From: Planctomycetota bacterium
GTDB taxonomy: Bacteria; Planctomycetota; Phycisphaerae; Phycisphaerales; SM1A02
Assembly: GCA_024230295.1 (NCBI GenBank)
Contig: JAAERN010000009.1
Location: 186,001 to 250,000, forward strand
Direction: 5' to 3'
Length of the DNA stretch: 64,000 nucleotides
The notes beneath the pieces were generated by a model. That model saw only the letters and a program-made list of their open reading frames with translations. It searched no databases and was not told where the DNA came from. Each line of letters opens with the position of its first letter. The first letter of the stretch is position 1. Positions 17,796 to 27,197 of this stretch are shown piece after piece. The translations under genes and the position numbers were made by a program.

Positions 17796-19313
17796 ATGCA
17801 GATTGCACTGGCGGGAGATCATGCGGGTCTGGAGATGCGGGCACACCTCGCCGAGGTGGTCGGCCAGCTTGGCCACGAGCCTGTGCTGGTTGGCCCCCTA
17901 GAGGGCGAACGAGTCGACTTTCCGGTCGCTGCCGAGGCGGTCTGCCGCGAACTCATGGCAGGGCGTGTGCAGCGAGGGATTCTCCTATGTGGTTCCGGGG
18001 CCGGCATGACGATTGCCGCCAATCGCTTTCCAGGAGTCCGGGCGGCAACAGCGCATGACACCTACACCGCACACCAGATGGTCGAGCATGATGCCGCAAA
18101 TGTGCTGACGCTCGGTACCCGGGTCATCGGCCCGGAGCCAGCAGCGGAGATTGTCACGGCCTACTTGAATGCCGAGTTCCAACCAGTTGAGCGATACCGC
18201 CGCCGGCTCGCGCAGATCATCGACATCGAAAGGAAGCGAACGATGAACCCGCTCCATGATTTGACCGAAGCAGGCCAGGCTGTCTGGCTCGACTACATTC
18301 GCCGGGACATTCTTGATGACGGCACACTGTCGAACTACATCGCCGACAACTGTGTGACCGGACTGACAAGCAATCCATCCATTTTCGACAAGGCGATCTC
18401 CGGAAGCGACTTGTACGACGAGGCGATTGGTACCGGCGATGCCGAAGAAACACTCTTTGATCTGGCACTCGATGACTTGACGCGAGCGGCTGATCTGCTC
18501 CGTACATCGTGGGATGTGAGTGGCGGCACCGATGGGTGTGTGTCGCTTGAGGTCTCGCCACTTCTTGCGGCGGATGCGGCCACGACGATCGAGCAGGGAA
18601 CCGCACTCTTTGAGCGTGCGGGACGACCGAATCTCATGATCAAGGTTCCTGGCACTCCCGAATCACCCGAAGCAATCGAAGAACTGATCTTCAGAGGCGT
18701 TAATGTCAACGTCACATTGATCTTCAATGAAGTTCAGTATCGACGCGCCGCCGAGGCGTACCTTCGTGGCATTGAACGAAGGCTTGCAGCCGGACTCGAC
18801 GCACACGTGTTCTCGGTGGCTTCGGTGTTTGTGTCGCGTTGGGATACCCCGACAGCGAGCCTTGTTGGCGACGATCTTGCCAACCGTCTTGGCATAGCGG
18901 TTGTGACTCAGTGCCACCGCGCCTACGAAGAGATCTTCTCGGGCGATCGATTCAACGCGATCGAGTCCAAGGGAGGCTATCGCCAGAAACTCTTGATGGC
19001 GAGTACCAGTACGAAGGACCCGGCACTTCCAGACACGCTTTACATCACCGGGCTCGTCGCAAAGGACTCCATCAATACGATTCCAGAACCAACACTTCTG
19101 GCGTTTGCGGATCACGGCGAAGTCACCGGAACGCTTGGGCCCGAGAATTGGGCGGAGGCCGACACAGTGGTCGCCGGATTCGAGGCTGCAGGCGTTGATG
19201 TGGCGGCACTGGCCGAGAAACTTCAATCCGATGGTGCTGATGCATTCGTCAAGGCTTGGCGAAACTTGCTCCAGACGATCGAAGATAAGGCCGGCAATTT
19301 GCAGGCCACATAG
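17796..19313 (+). CDS. Fused ribose-5-phosphate isomerase B - transaldolase
   Basis: One uninterrupted frame of 505 residues encodes two pentose-phosphate enzymes. Residues 1-149 are RpiB: GDHAGLEMR near the start, C65 in LLCGSGAG (the catalytic Cys position), and H.A..NVLTLG at about 97-106. Residues 150-505 are transaldolase: GLTSNPSIFDKAI, and the Schiff-base Lys K283 in NLMIKVPGTPES. RpiB interconverts ribose- and ribulose-5-phosphate; transaldolase moves a dihydroxyacetone unit between sugar phosphates. An in-frame ATG at 18243 marks the transaldolase N-terminus and has AAAGGA about 9 bases upstream, so free transaldolase may also be made. It heads the rightward operon with gnd, zwf and pgl. 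Confidence 0.9.
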   Translation: MQIALAGDHAGLEMRAHLAEVVGQLGHEPVLVGPLEGERVDFPVAAEAVCRELMAGRVQRGILLCGSGAGMTIAANRFPGVRAATAHDTYTAHQMVEHDAANVLTLGTRVIGPEPAAEIVTAYLNAEFQPVERYRRRLAQIIDIERKRTMNPLHDLTEAGQAVWLDYIRRDILDDGTLSNYIADNCVTGLTSNPSIFDKAISGSDLYDEAIGTGDAEETLFDLALDDLTRAADLLRTSWDVSGGTDGCVSLEVSPLLAADAATTIEQGTALFERAGRPNLMIKVPGTPESPEAIEELIFRGVNVNVTLIFNEVQYRRAAEAYLRGIERRLAAGLDAHVFSVASVFVSRWDTPTASLVGDDLANRLGIAVVTQCHRAYEEIFSGDRFNAIESKGGYRQKLLMASTSTKDPALPDTLYITGLVAKDSINTIPEPTLLAFADHGEVTGTLGPENWAEADTVVAGFEAAGVDVAALAEKLQSDGADAFVKAWRNLLQTIEDKAGNLQAT

Positions 19314-19329
19314 GCGGGAGCGGAACTCG

Positions 19330-20343
19330 ATGCAGATCGGGATGATTGGTCTTGGAAGAATGGGCGCGGGCATGGTGCGGCGACTGCTCGCTGCGGGCCA
19401 CGAGTGTGTCGTGTGGGATATCAATCAGGATGCCATCTCGGCGCTCGCAGACGACGGGGCTACGCCCGCGAACACGCTTGAAGACATGGCCGCCGCGATG
19501 GCATCGCCGCGAGCCATTTGGATGATGGTTCCGGCCGGGCTCGTGGACACCGTGATCGAAAGTGTTGCGCCGCTTCTCGGCGATGGTGACGTTCTTGTCG
19601 ACGGCGGCAACAGCATGTGGCGTGACGATCTGACTCGGCATGCGGCGCTGGGGGAGCGTGGCATTCGCTACGTGGATGCTGGCGTAAGTGGCGGTGTGTG
19701 GGGACAGGATCGTGGCTACTGCCTGATGGTTGGTGGCGACAGCGAAGCCGTTTTGCATCTGCAGCCTGCGCTTGAGACGCTTGCGCCAGGCGCAGAGTCG
19801 GCAGCGCGCACCCACGGACTCGAAGGATCGCCGCTGCCTGCTGAACAAGGATGGCTGCACTGCGGTCCAAGCGGAGCAGGCCACTTCGTCAAGATGGTTC
19901 ACAACGGGATCGAGTACGGGTTGATGGCCGCCTATGCTGAGGGACTCGGCGTCTTGGCGCACGCGTCCGCGGGGAAGGAATCGCAGCAGCATGATGCGGA
20001 GACGACGCCGCTGCGAACGCCCAAGGCATTCCAATATGAGTTGGATCTTCCGGCGATCACCGAGTTGTGGCGTCGAGGCAGCGTGATTGGTTCATGGCTT
20101 CTCGACCTGACGGCTGCGGCCCTACACGACGATCCGGCGCTCGAGAATTTCAAGGGCCGCGTTTCCGATTCCGGCGAGGGCCGATGGACACTTGAAGCTG
20201 CGATCGAGACGGGATCGCCAGCCCCAGTCCTCGCAGCAGCACTGTTCCAGCGATTCGCCTCACGCGACGAGGATGAGTTTGGACGCAAGGTACTCTCGGC
20301 CATGCGATATCAGTTCGGCGACCATGTCGAGAAACCGGCATGA
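19330..20343 (+). CDS. gnd: 6-phosphogluconate dehydrogenase (decarboxylating), short YqeC-type
   Basis: The enzyme is 337 residues, the short form. The Rossmann motif MIGLGRMGAGMVRRL begins at residue 4, and the substrate loop DAGVSGGVWG and catalytic GHFVKMVHNGIEY are present. It oxidises 6-phosphogluconate to ribulose-5-phosphate and CO2 with NAD(P)+. The ATG at 19330 has GGGAG about 10 bases upstream; the long in-frame extension back to 19105 runs inside the transaldolase coding region and was rejected. The stop overlaps zwf by ATGA at 20340-20343. Confidence 0.95.
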   Translation: MQIGMIGLGRMGAGMVRRLLAAGHECVVWDINQDAISALADDGATPANTLEDMAAAMASPRAIWMMVPAGLVDTVIESVAPLLGDGDVLVDGGNSMWRDDLTRHAALGERGIRYVDAGVSGGVWGQDRGYCLMVGGDSEAVLHLQPALETLAPGAESAARTHGLEGSPLPAEQGWLHCGPSGAGHFVKMVHNGIEYGLMAAYAEGLGVLAHASAGKESQQHDAETTPLRTPKAFQYELDLPAITELWRRGSVIGSWLLDLTAAALHDDPALENFKGRVSDSGEGRWTLEAAIETGSPAPVLAAALFQRFASRDEDEFGRKVLSAMRYQFGDHVEKPA

Positions 20344-21746
20344 GTCGGAAGCATGCCGATGCGCTGGTGATCTTCGGGGTGACCGGCGATCTTGCGCACC
20401 GGAAAATCTTCCCATCGCTGTATGCGCTGGAGCGGCGAGGAGCGCTCAACGTACCTATCGTTGGAATTGCCAGACAAGAGATGACGACCGAGAACCTTCG
20501 CGTCAGAGCAAGAGACGGAATTGAGCGATTTGGCGGTGGCGAAATCGAAGACGAAGTTTTCGAACGACTTGCATCGCGGATCCAATACGTACTCGGCGAC
20601 TATTCAGATCCGGAGAGTTTCAAGCGGCTGCGAATTGCACTTGGTGAGGCGAAGCATCCGCTTCATTACCTCGCCGTGCCGCCCAGCATTTTCGGCATGG
20701 TGACGGCAAATATTGCCGCCGGCGGCTGCGCTGATGGCGCGTCGGTCGTCGTCGAGAAGCCGTTCGGCCGGGATCTTGATTCAGCGGTTCGCTTGAACGA
20801 GGAGCTCCATGCGGTTTTTCCTGAGGAGCGGGTCTATCGAATCGACCACTACCTCGGTAAGGAGCCGCTTCTGAACCTGACGTACTTCAGGTTTGGAAAC
20901 CGGTTTCTGGAGCCGATCTGGAACCGTGAGCACGTCCGCAGTGTGCAAATCACGATCGCTGAAGACTTCGGTGTCGAGGGGCGGGGGGCGTTTTATGACG
21001 AGGCCGGCGCGATTCGCGACGTCGTCCAGAATCACATGCTTCAAATGGTTGCGCTCTTGGCAATGGACCCACCGGCGGCGGCAGATGATGAGTCGCTGCG
21101 TGATGCCAAGGTGCGTGTGTTGAAATCGATGCGATCTCTGACCCCGAACGAAGTTGTGCGAGGCCGCTATCGTGGGTTTCTTCAGGAGGCGGGCGTTCAT
21201 CGTGATTCACGAACCGAAACCTACGCGGCAGTTCGGTTTCATATCGACTCGTGGCGATGGGCGGGCGTTCCATTTCTGGTGCGAGTTGGGAAGAAGATGC
21301 CCGTGACTGCGACCGAAGTACTCGTTGATCTTCGGCGACCACCGCAAGCGTTGTTCGAAGATAGTTCTGACTGCGAGCGGAACTACTTTCGATTTCAGTT
21401 CAAACCATTCACGACGATTTCAATCGGGGCGCGAGCCAAGAAGTCGGGCGAGACGATGATCGGCGAGCAAATCGAAATGCTCGCCGTCCATCAGGAGCCG
21501 GATGAAATGTCCGCGTACGAGCGATTGATTGAGGACGCGATGCAGGGGCAGGCGGGGCTCTTTGCGCGGATCGACGAGGTGGAGACTGCGTGGCGCATCA
21601 TCGATCCGGTATTGGCGGCCAATACACACCTCTATGACTATCAGCCTGGCACATGGGGCCCGCCCGAAGCTTGTAAATTGGTTGTCGGCCAGAACGCATG
21701 GCACAATCCCCTAAGCCCTGTTCAGTCGCATTCCACCGAGCACTGA
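20340..21746 (+). CDS. zwf: Glucose-6-phosphate 1-dehydrogenase
   Basis: The protein is 468 residues. It has the N-terminal nucleotide-binding motif IFGVTGDLAHRKIFPSLY, the EKPFGRDL strand and the active-site signature YRIDHYLGKE (about 166-175, with the catalytic His and substrate Lys). It oxidises glucose-6-phosphate to 6-phosphogluconolactone, the entry to the oxidative pentose phosphate pathway. It overlaps gnd upstream (ATGA) and pgl downstream (TGATG), so the three oxidative enzymes are translated as a unit. Confidence 0.97.
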   Translation: MSRKHADALVIFGVTGDLAHRKIFPSLYALERRGALNVPIVGIARQEMTTENLRVRARDGIERFGGGEIEDEVFERLASRIQYVLGDYSDPESFKRLRIALGEAKHPLHYLAVPPSIFGMVTANIAAGGCADGASVVVEKPFGRDLDSAVRLNEELHAVFPEERVYRIDHYLGKEPLLNLTYFRFGNRFLEPIWNREHVRSVQITIAEDFGVEGRGAFYDEAGAIRDVVQNHMLQMVALLAMDPPAAADDESLRDAKVRVLKSMRSLTPNEVVRGRYRGFLQEAGVHRDSRTETYAAVRFHIDSWRWAGVPFLVRVGKKMPVTATEVLVDLRRPPQALFEDSSDCERNYFRFQFKPFTTISIGARAKKSGETMIGEQIEMLAVHQEPDEMSAYERLIEDAMQGQAGLFARIDEVETAWRIIDPVLAANTHLYDYQPGTWGPPEACKLVVGQNAWHNPLSPVQSHSTEH

Positions 21747-22471
21747 TGGGTGAAGTGGGGACATCATGGGGTGGGGCGGACGAACTTGAAATTGTTGTTT
21801 TTAAGGATGCGGCTTCAATAGCGTCCCACGGTGCCAATTGGCTCGCGTCTGCGCTTGCGGACCTCACCGGTGCCGGCACGGCTGTGCTTGCGGTGAGCGG
21901 CGGACGATCGCCATGGGCCATGTTCAGTGAGTTGGCGGCGCGAAGTGATGTGCGATGGGATCGCGTACATATCGTGCAGGTCGATGAGCGAATTGTACCT
22001 TCGGGGAGTGATGAGCGGAATTGGACGGCAGTGATGCGTGTGTTTGGTCCGGTTGTCCCGAGCGACAACCTCCATCCGATGCCGGTTGAATCTGAGGATG
22101 TGATTGCCGGAGCGGCTTCGTACGATGAGTTGCTGCATGATCTAACGAATGGCCGCGGTCCGGACTTGGTGCATCTTGGTCTTGGCGCCGACGGGCATAC
22201 AGCTTCCCTGTTTCCGGGGGATGAAGCCACCGACACACTCGATCGTGGAGTCGTCGTAACGGCCAAGAAACACATGGGACGAAGGCGCATGACCATGACA
22301 CTTCCAATGGTCTCTTCTTCTCGCCACGTGCTATGGCAGGTGCAGGGTCTGGAGAAGGCTGAGATGCTGGCGCATCTCGTCCGTGGGGACGAATCGATTC
22401 CCGCCGGACGGGTAAAGCGAGATGGCGCCATTGTGTTGGCGGATGCCGCAGCAGCGAGTCTAATCTCATGA
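21746..22471 (+). CDS. pgl: 6-phosphogluconolactonase
   Basis: The product is 241 residues and matches the DevB/Pgl type: AVSGGRSPWAMF near 50-61, VDERIVPSGSDERNW, and LHLGLGADGHTASLFPG with the catalytic His and phosphate-binding residues. It hydrolyses 6-phosphogluconolactone. The ATG at 21746 shares a base with the zwf stop (TGATG); the earlier ATG at 21698 would lie inside zwf. The stop overlaps the next gene by ATGA. Confidence 0.95.
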   Translation: MGEVGTSWGGADELEIVVFKDAASIASHGANWLASALADLTGAGTAVLAVSGGRSPWAMFSELAARSDVRWDRVHIVQVDERIVPSGSDERNWTAVMRVFGPVVPSDNLHPMPVESEDVIAGAASYDELLHDLTNGRGPDLVHLGLGADGHTASLFPGDEATDTLDRGVVVTAKKHMGRRRMTMTLPMVSSSRHVLWQVQGLEKAEMLAHLVRGDESIPAGRVKRDGAIVLADAAAASLIS

Positions 22472-24333
22472 CGCTTCGGTTGAAACTTCTTGTATTGCTC
22501 GTACTTCCCTTGATAGTTGTGTTTGCGGTCATCGGATACACCCAGTTTGACGCCATGCGCGATCTCGCCATAACAGCTGCGAAGGAGCGAGCGCTCCTGC
22601 TGACGCAGGCGACAGCAAGGGAAATAGACAGCGATTTGGCAAGGACGATGCATGCGGCCCATGCTGGCGCGGCAGCACTCGTCCAAGCTCCAGAACTCAA
22701 GGGCGATCGTGTCTGGGCGATGCTTGAAGAACTTGTCAAGTGGGTTCCGCTTGTGGAGGGTGCGTCCATCGCGTGGAATCCGGAGCACATGAATCACGGT
22801 AGTCCAGCCGCGCCGTATGTGTGGCAGCGGGATGGCGATATGCACCGGCGCGATCTTAAGAAGGCGTACGAGCAAGACGGGCAGCCAAATTACACCGAGC
22901 GGAGTTGGTATCGCATTGCTGAAGATGGGAAGAGTGGGTGGACAGCACCCTATGACGGCCCGATCTTTGGCGGCATTCTTGTGTCCTACTCGGTGCCAGT
23001 GATTCGTTCGGGAGAGGTCGAAGCCGTTGTGTCACTAGACATACCGCTGCTTCCGCTTCAAGAGCGGCTTTCGGTCGGCGAGTTTGCCAACACGCTCGGA
23101 TACCTCGTAGGTCCGGATGATCGGTTCATTTCGAATCCAAATCCTCAGAGCATCATGAAGCCAGTGACGTCGGGAGGTGGACCCGCCGCACTGACAAACG
23201 CAGAGCCGGCGACGCTAATTCGTGAACCGGCTTGGCCCAATGGGTTGCCGCATATCGTCGCCATAGAGCCTATTCCTACTGCCGATTGGACTTTTGCAGC
23301 AGCCATGTCGGAGCAGGAAGTGCTTGGCCCGGTCAGGTGGCAGTTAGCGCGTAATGTCGCCATGCTGCTGCTCGGCGGATTGATCATGGCGGCAATCGTC
23401 TTGGTGACAGGGCTTCACCTCACCGGTGATGTCCGGCGTCTTGGCTCCGCAGTTGGCCGCGTCTCGGCTGGTGAACTTGACGCCACCGTCGATCACATTC
23501 GCCGATCGGATGAGCTTGGCGTCCTAGCTCGCGATTTCAATACGATGACTCGCAAGCTTGAGGCCACCGTACATGAGGTTGCTGCGGCCGAGACTGCAAG
23601 ACAGCGGGTGGAGCAGGAACTCGACGTGGCGCGCGAGATTCAAGAACAGATGCTCCCGCATGACGATCCTGTGCTACCTGAGCATCCAGAAGTTGATCTC
23701 TTTGCGATCAACGTTGCGGCGCGTCATGTTGCTGGCGACTTCTACGACTACTGGGTCCGAGATGGCGTGTTGACAATTGTGCTCGCCGACGTCGCTGGCT
23801 CGGGGATGCCCGCGGCATTGGTGATGGTCCGTGCTATGACACTGCTCCGCCAGTTCGATGACTCCGAGGTCCCGCTCATCGATGTCGTAGCCCGCACCAA
23901 TGTGGAGTTGTGCAACAACAATGAACGACAAGTCTTCGTGACGGGCGTGATCGCGCGATATGACTTGAGCGAAGGATCATTCGAACTCGTCTCGGCTGGT
24001 CATCTGCCGCCATTGATCAATTCCAGCGGGGTTCTGAGTGAGGAAGGTGACTCGACCGGGCCGCTGCTCGGTGTTGTGGCAGACGGGCAGTGGTCATCTC
24101 GGCGGGGCAATTTGGTTGCGGGCGACTGGTTGGCCTTCTATACGGACGGAATTACGGAAGCCCGAAGTCCGGATGGAGAAATGCTCGGCACCAAAGGGCT
24201 CGCGGCGGGGCTACGCACGCATCTTCAGAAGGATGCGCAATCGGTGGCTCAACAGGGCATTACGATTGCAGGGCAGTGGCATGGCGGCCATGTTGACGAT
24301 GATCTGAGCATGCTGGTCCTTCGCCGCACCTGA
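22468..24333 (+). CDS. Membrane sensor with HAMP and SpoIIE/RsbU-type PP2C serine phosphatase domain
   Basis: The protein is 621 residues. A transmembrane helix at about 5-25 and a second at about 293-315 flank a periplasmic sensor region of about 265 residues resembling a Cache domain. HAMP (about 315-370) and a coiled coil with the AREIQEQMLP motif link to a PP2C/SpoIIE domain at about 400-620. Metal-binding acidic residues are visible in GDFYDYW, LADVAGSG, TDGITEARSPDG and HVDDDLSML. Such proteins dephosphorylate anti-sigma-antagonist (STAS) partners in partner switching. No STAS or anti-sigma kinase gene is in the window. It is coupled by ATGA to pgl, an odd location for a signalling protein. 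Confidence 0.9.
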   Translation: MTLRLKLLVLLVLPLIVVFAVIGYTQFDAMRDLAITAAKERALLLTQATAREIDSDLARTMHAAHAGAAALVQAPELKGDRVWAMLEELVKWVPLVEGASIAWNPEHMNHGSPAAPYVWQRDGDMHRRDLKKAYEQDGQPNYTERSWYRIAEDGKSGWTAPYDGPIFGGILVSYSVPVIRSGEVEAVVSLDIPLLPLQERLSVGEFANTLGYLVGPDDRFISNPNPQSIMKPVTSGGGPAALTNAEPATLIREPAWPNGLPHIVAIEPIPTADWTFAAAMSEQEVLGPVRWQLARNVAMLLLGGLIMAAIVLVTGLHLTGDVRRLGSAVGRVSAGELDATVDHIRRSDELGVLARDFNTMTRKLEATVHEVAAAETARQRVEQELDVAREIQEQMLPHDDPVLPEHPEVDLFAINVAARHVAGDFYDYWVRDGVLTIVLADVAGSGMPAALVMVRAMTLLRQFDDSEVPLIDVVARTNVELCNNNERQVFVTGVIARYDLSEGSFELVSAGHLPPLINSSGVLSEEGDSTGPLLGVVADGQWSSRRGNLVAGDWLAFYTDGITEARSPDGEMLGTKGLAAGLRTHLQKDAQSVAQQGITIAGQWHGGHVDDDLSMLVLRRT

Positions 24334-24432
24334 AACTAGCGCAGACCCCTTCCCAATAAGGTCAGTGGTAAACTGATTCTTGCGCGGATCAGTTTTCGCG
24401 TTGGGTTGAGGGAGATCTAAGGAGAACATCCA

Positions 24433-26505
24433 ATGTTGAAGCGAGCTGTATTTGTCGGATCTGCCATTGCGGCGGGGCTGTGGGCTGTTCCTGAGGTTTC
24501 TGCTGATGCCCCCGTCACTGACGCAATAGTCTTCTACTCGGCGGGCGTCGACAGCATTTTGGCCAATCCCAAGGATGCGAATTTGCATGCCGCGCTGGTC
24601 ATGATGGAGAAGAACGGCCTGAGCCTCCCCCCCGATGTGGGCGATGACGACGCAGCGATCATCAATTTTCTAGCGTCGGTGATCCTGAGCGAACTGGATG
24701 TGCGGATGACAGTTCCGAGCGTGCCACAGGGTCAGATGCCGTTTGGGATCTCTGTTTCCTCCAAAGGCAATGCTGGAGCATCGCCGGATGTGCTCATGGA
24801 TCGCTTGCACGCAGCCCTGAAGGGGGCGAATGCGCGCACCGCTCCATCGAAGACACGCGACGGATTCATGACCATGGCCTCACAGTACGGTCCGCCCACG
24901 CTGTTTGGCATCGAGGATGGCAGCGCTGTCTTTGCGATCAATGGTGATGTGAACATGGAGTCCATTGATTGGTCCGGCTGTGGGCTGCCCGCCGGCGTCG
25001 ATCCACTGATGGGCGGGATCATCGACTTCAATGCCATGCAGCCGTTTCTCGGCATGGCGGCAATGTTCCAACCCCAGGCCGCCGCGATGATGGGCAACTT
25101 CGGCATCATGGGCCCGGACGCGATACGCCTCGAGTTTGCGATGGGCCGAGGCGAGAATCACATGCACCTTGGCGGGCGCATTGCCAATTACGGGAAGCAT
25201 TTCGGAACAGATCTCGTGGCCGAAGGCGTTCGAGCCGCCGATCTGAAGGTCGTTCCGACCGACGCAGTAGATATGCAAGTGACCCGGTTCAACCTCGTAA
25301 CATTCCTCGACGGAATATTGATGATGGCTGACAGTATGGCACCGCCCATGGGCGCGGATCCAGACGGCAAGCCGATCAAAGCGTCGGACATGGTTCGTCA
25401 GCAGGCGAAGATGATGCTTGGAGTGGACATCAAGACGGAATTGATCGACTATCTCGGCGACTCGTTCGTCGTGTACCGGTCGATTTCGACCGGCGGTGGG
25501 GGACTCACGAGTTTGGTTACGGCGATCAACTTGTCAAATCCCGATGGGATGGCAACATCGTTGGGCAATCTCTCGGCACGCGTTAATGCTATGGCGATGC
25601 CGATGACGCAGGGCTACGTGCAACTCTCAAGTTGGTCTCACCGCGAATGCGGTGAGGTCATCTCACTGACATTTCCCGGCGTGCCGATTCCTTTGGAGCT
25701 CTCGCTTGTTGTGAAGGGCGACTGGCTTCTTGCGACGCTAACACCGCAGGCCATGGTCGCTGCCTGCCGTCAACTTGACGGCACGACGTCCGTTCTGAAC
25801 AACCCTCGATTCGCCAGTGCGGTCGGGAGTGATGGGATCGGAGCAGTTCAGGTGAGTTTCACCGATCTGCCCAGTCAACTTGCCGACGGGTACGGCATCG
25901 CCACCGGCATCATGAATGCGATCTCGAACTACACAAGGCCGCGAGAAAATGCCACTGCTGGTATTCCATTGGTGATGCCGCCCTACTTCGATCTGATTGC
26001 TGGTGCGAGCCCGTGTGTTGTGATCGCTCGGATCGATGGTGATGATTTGGTCTACTCGGGATCGGCCGACTCAAGTATCAATGTCTTGATCACGGGTGCC
26101 GCCGCAAACATCGTATCGATGCTTCCGTTTGTTGCCCCGATGGCAGTCGCCGTGACCCTCCCGGCCATCACGCGTGCTCAAGAGGTTGCGAAGACTACGC
26201 GTGCCAAGACGCAGGCCAAGTCGTTGGCAATGGCTTGTCAGACCTATAGGACGGACAACGGGGCGTGGCCCGAATCGCTGAACGTTCTGGTTGAAGAATA
26301 TTACATCGACTCCTCGATGCTTGAGAACGCGGCCCAGCCCGGGACAGGGTGGAAGTACCGCCGTCCAGGCGAGAATTCGCAGGAGTCTGACGTTCTGATC
26401 CACGGTATTGTGACATCAGGGTCATCTCATGACGTTCCGGCGGCGATGATTGACGGCTCGGCCACTATGATGCCGTCGTACTTGCTGCAAAATGATGATC
26501 AATGA
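24433..26505 (+). CDS. Secreted protein of unknown function with C-terminal pseudopilin-like segment
   Basis: This 690-residue protein has a signal peptide (about 1-25, VFVGSAIAAGLWAVPEVSA) and a long body with alternating hydrophobic Met-rich stretches, like DUF3352-type exported proteins. Near the C-terminus a hydrophobic helix is followed by ARAKTQAKSLAMACQTYRTD-type sequence and NGAWPESLNVLVEEYYID, which resembles the C-terminal part of type II secretion major pseudopilins (GspG). AAGGAG lies before the ATG at 24433. The function is not known; a role in envelope or secretion is only a guess. It stands between the phosphatase gene and the LemA-M48 pair with separate spacing. Confidence 0.7.
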   Translation: MLKRAVFVGSAIAAGLWAVPEVSADAPVTDAIVFYSAGVDSILANPKDANLHAALVMMEKNGLSLPPDVGDDDAAIINFLASVILSELDVRMTVPSVPQGQMPFGISVSSKGNAGASPDVLMDRLHAALKGANARTAPSKTRDGFMTMASQYGPPTLFGIEDGSAVFAINGDVNMESIDWSGCGLPAGVDPLMGGIIDFNAMQPFLGMAAMFQPQAAAMMGNFGIMGPDAIRLEFAMGRGENHMHLGGRIANYGKHFGTDLVAEGVRAADLKVVPTDAVDMQVTRFNLVTFLDGILMMADSMAPPMGADPDGKPIKASDMVRQQAKMMLGVDIKTELIDYLGDSFVVYRSISTGGGGLTSLVTAINLSNPDGMATSLGNLSARVNAMAMPMTQGYVQLSSWSHRECGEVISLTFPGVPIPLELSLVVKGDWLLATLTPQAMVAACRQLDGTTSVLNNPRFASAVGSDGIGAVQVSFTDLPSQLADGYGIATGIMNAISNYTRPRENATAGIPLVMPPYFDLIAGASPCVVIARIDGDDLVYSGSADSSINVLITGAAANIVSMLPFVAPMAVAVTLPAITRAQEVAKTTRAKTQAKSLAMACQTYRTDNGAWPESLNVLVEEYYIDSSMLENAAQPGTGWKYRRPGENSQESDVLIHGIVTSGSSHDVPAAMIDGSATMMPSYLLQNDDQ

Positions 26506-26548
26506 AATCGTTGACCCAGTAAGGTGCAGAGCAGAAAGGTGATTTGAA

Positions 26549-27175
26549 ATGTTGACGACTCCCATGTTGGCACTCGCAGCGATTGCGATGGTGTTCATCG
26601 TTCTTGGCGGGCTTCTACTCGTTCTGATTGTCATGATCATCGGGATCTACAACGGCCTTGTGTCACTGCGTAACCGAGTCAAGAATGCGTGGGCGCAAAT
26701 TGACGTGCAACTCAAGCGACGGTACGACCTGATTCCGAATCTGGTCGAGACCGCCAAGGGGTACATGAAGCACGAATCTGGGACGCTCGAAGCAGTGACC
26801 GAGGCGAGGAATCAAGCTTTGGCGGCCGCGAAGGCGGTCGGTCTTGATCCGACCGATGGCGCTGCAATGAAGAGTCTCTCCGGCGCGGAAGGTGCACTGT
26901 CCAGCGCGCTTGGAAGTCTGAATGTGGCCGTCGAGGCATACCCGGATCTCAAGGCCAGCGCGAACATGATGCAGGTCCAGGAAGAACTCACCAGCACCGA
27001 GAATAAGGTGGCCTTCTCCAGGCAGGCCTACAACGACTCGGTCATGGTCTACAACACCAAGCGAGAGGTTTTCCCCTCCAACATCATTGCAGGCATGTTC
27101 AACTTCTCTGAAGCATCCTCGTTTGAAATTGAGGACGCGGCTGAGAAGGCTGCCCCGAAAGTACAGTTCACCTGA
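26549..27175 (+). CDS. lemA: LemA family protein (second copy)
   Basis: The protein is 208 residues with one N-terminal membrane helix (about 8-36) and the LemA core VKNAWAQIDVQLKRR followed by YDLIPNLVETAKGY. AAAGGTGA is placed just upstream of the ATG. It is followed 22 bases later by an M48 membrane peptidase, a very common genomic partnership. Compared with the copy at 5421 it is longer at both ends and its partner differs, so the two are not a simple tandem duplication. Confidence 0.95.
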   Translation: MLTTPMLALAAIAMVFIVLGGLLLVLIVMIIGIYNGLVSLRNRVKNAWAQIDVQLKRRYDLIPNLVETAKGYMKHESGTLEAVTEARNQALAAAKAVGLDPTDGAAMKSLSGAEGALSSALGSLNVAVEAYPDLKASANMMQVQEELTSTENKVAFSRQAYNDSVMVYNTKREVFPSNIIAGMFNFSEASSFEIEDAAEKAAPKVQFT

Positions 27176-27197
27176 TTCTTGACACGAGGGTGAAACC

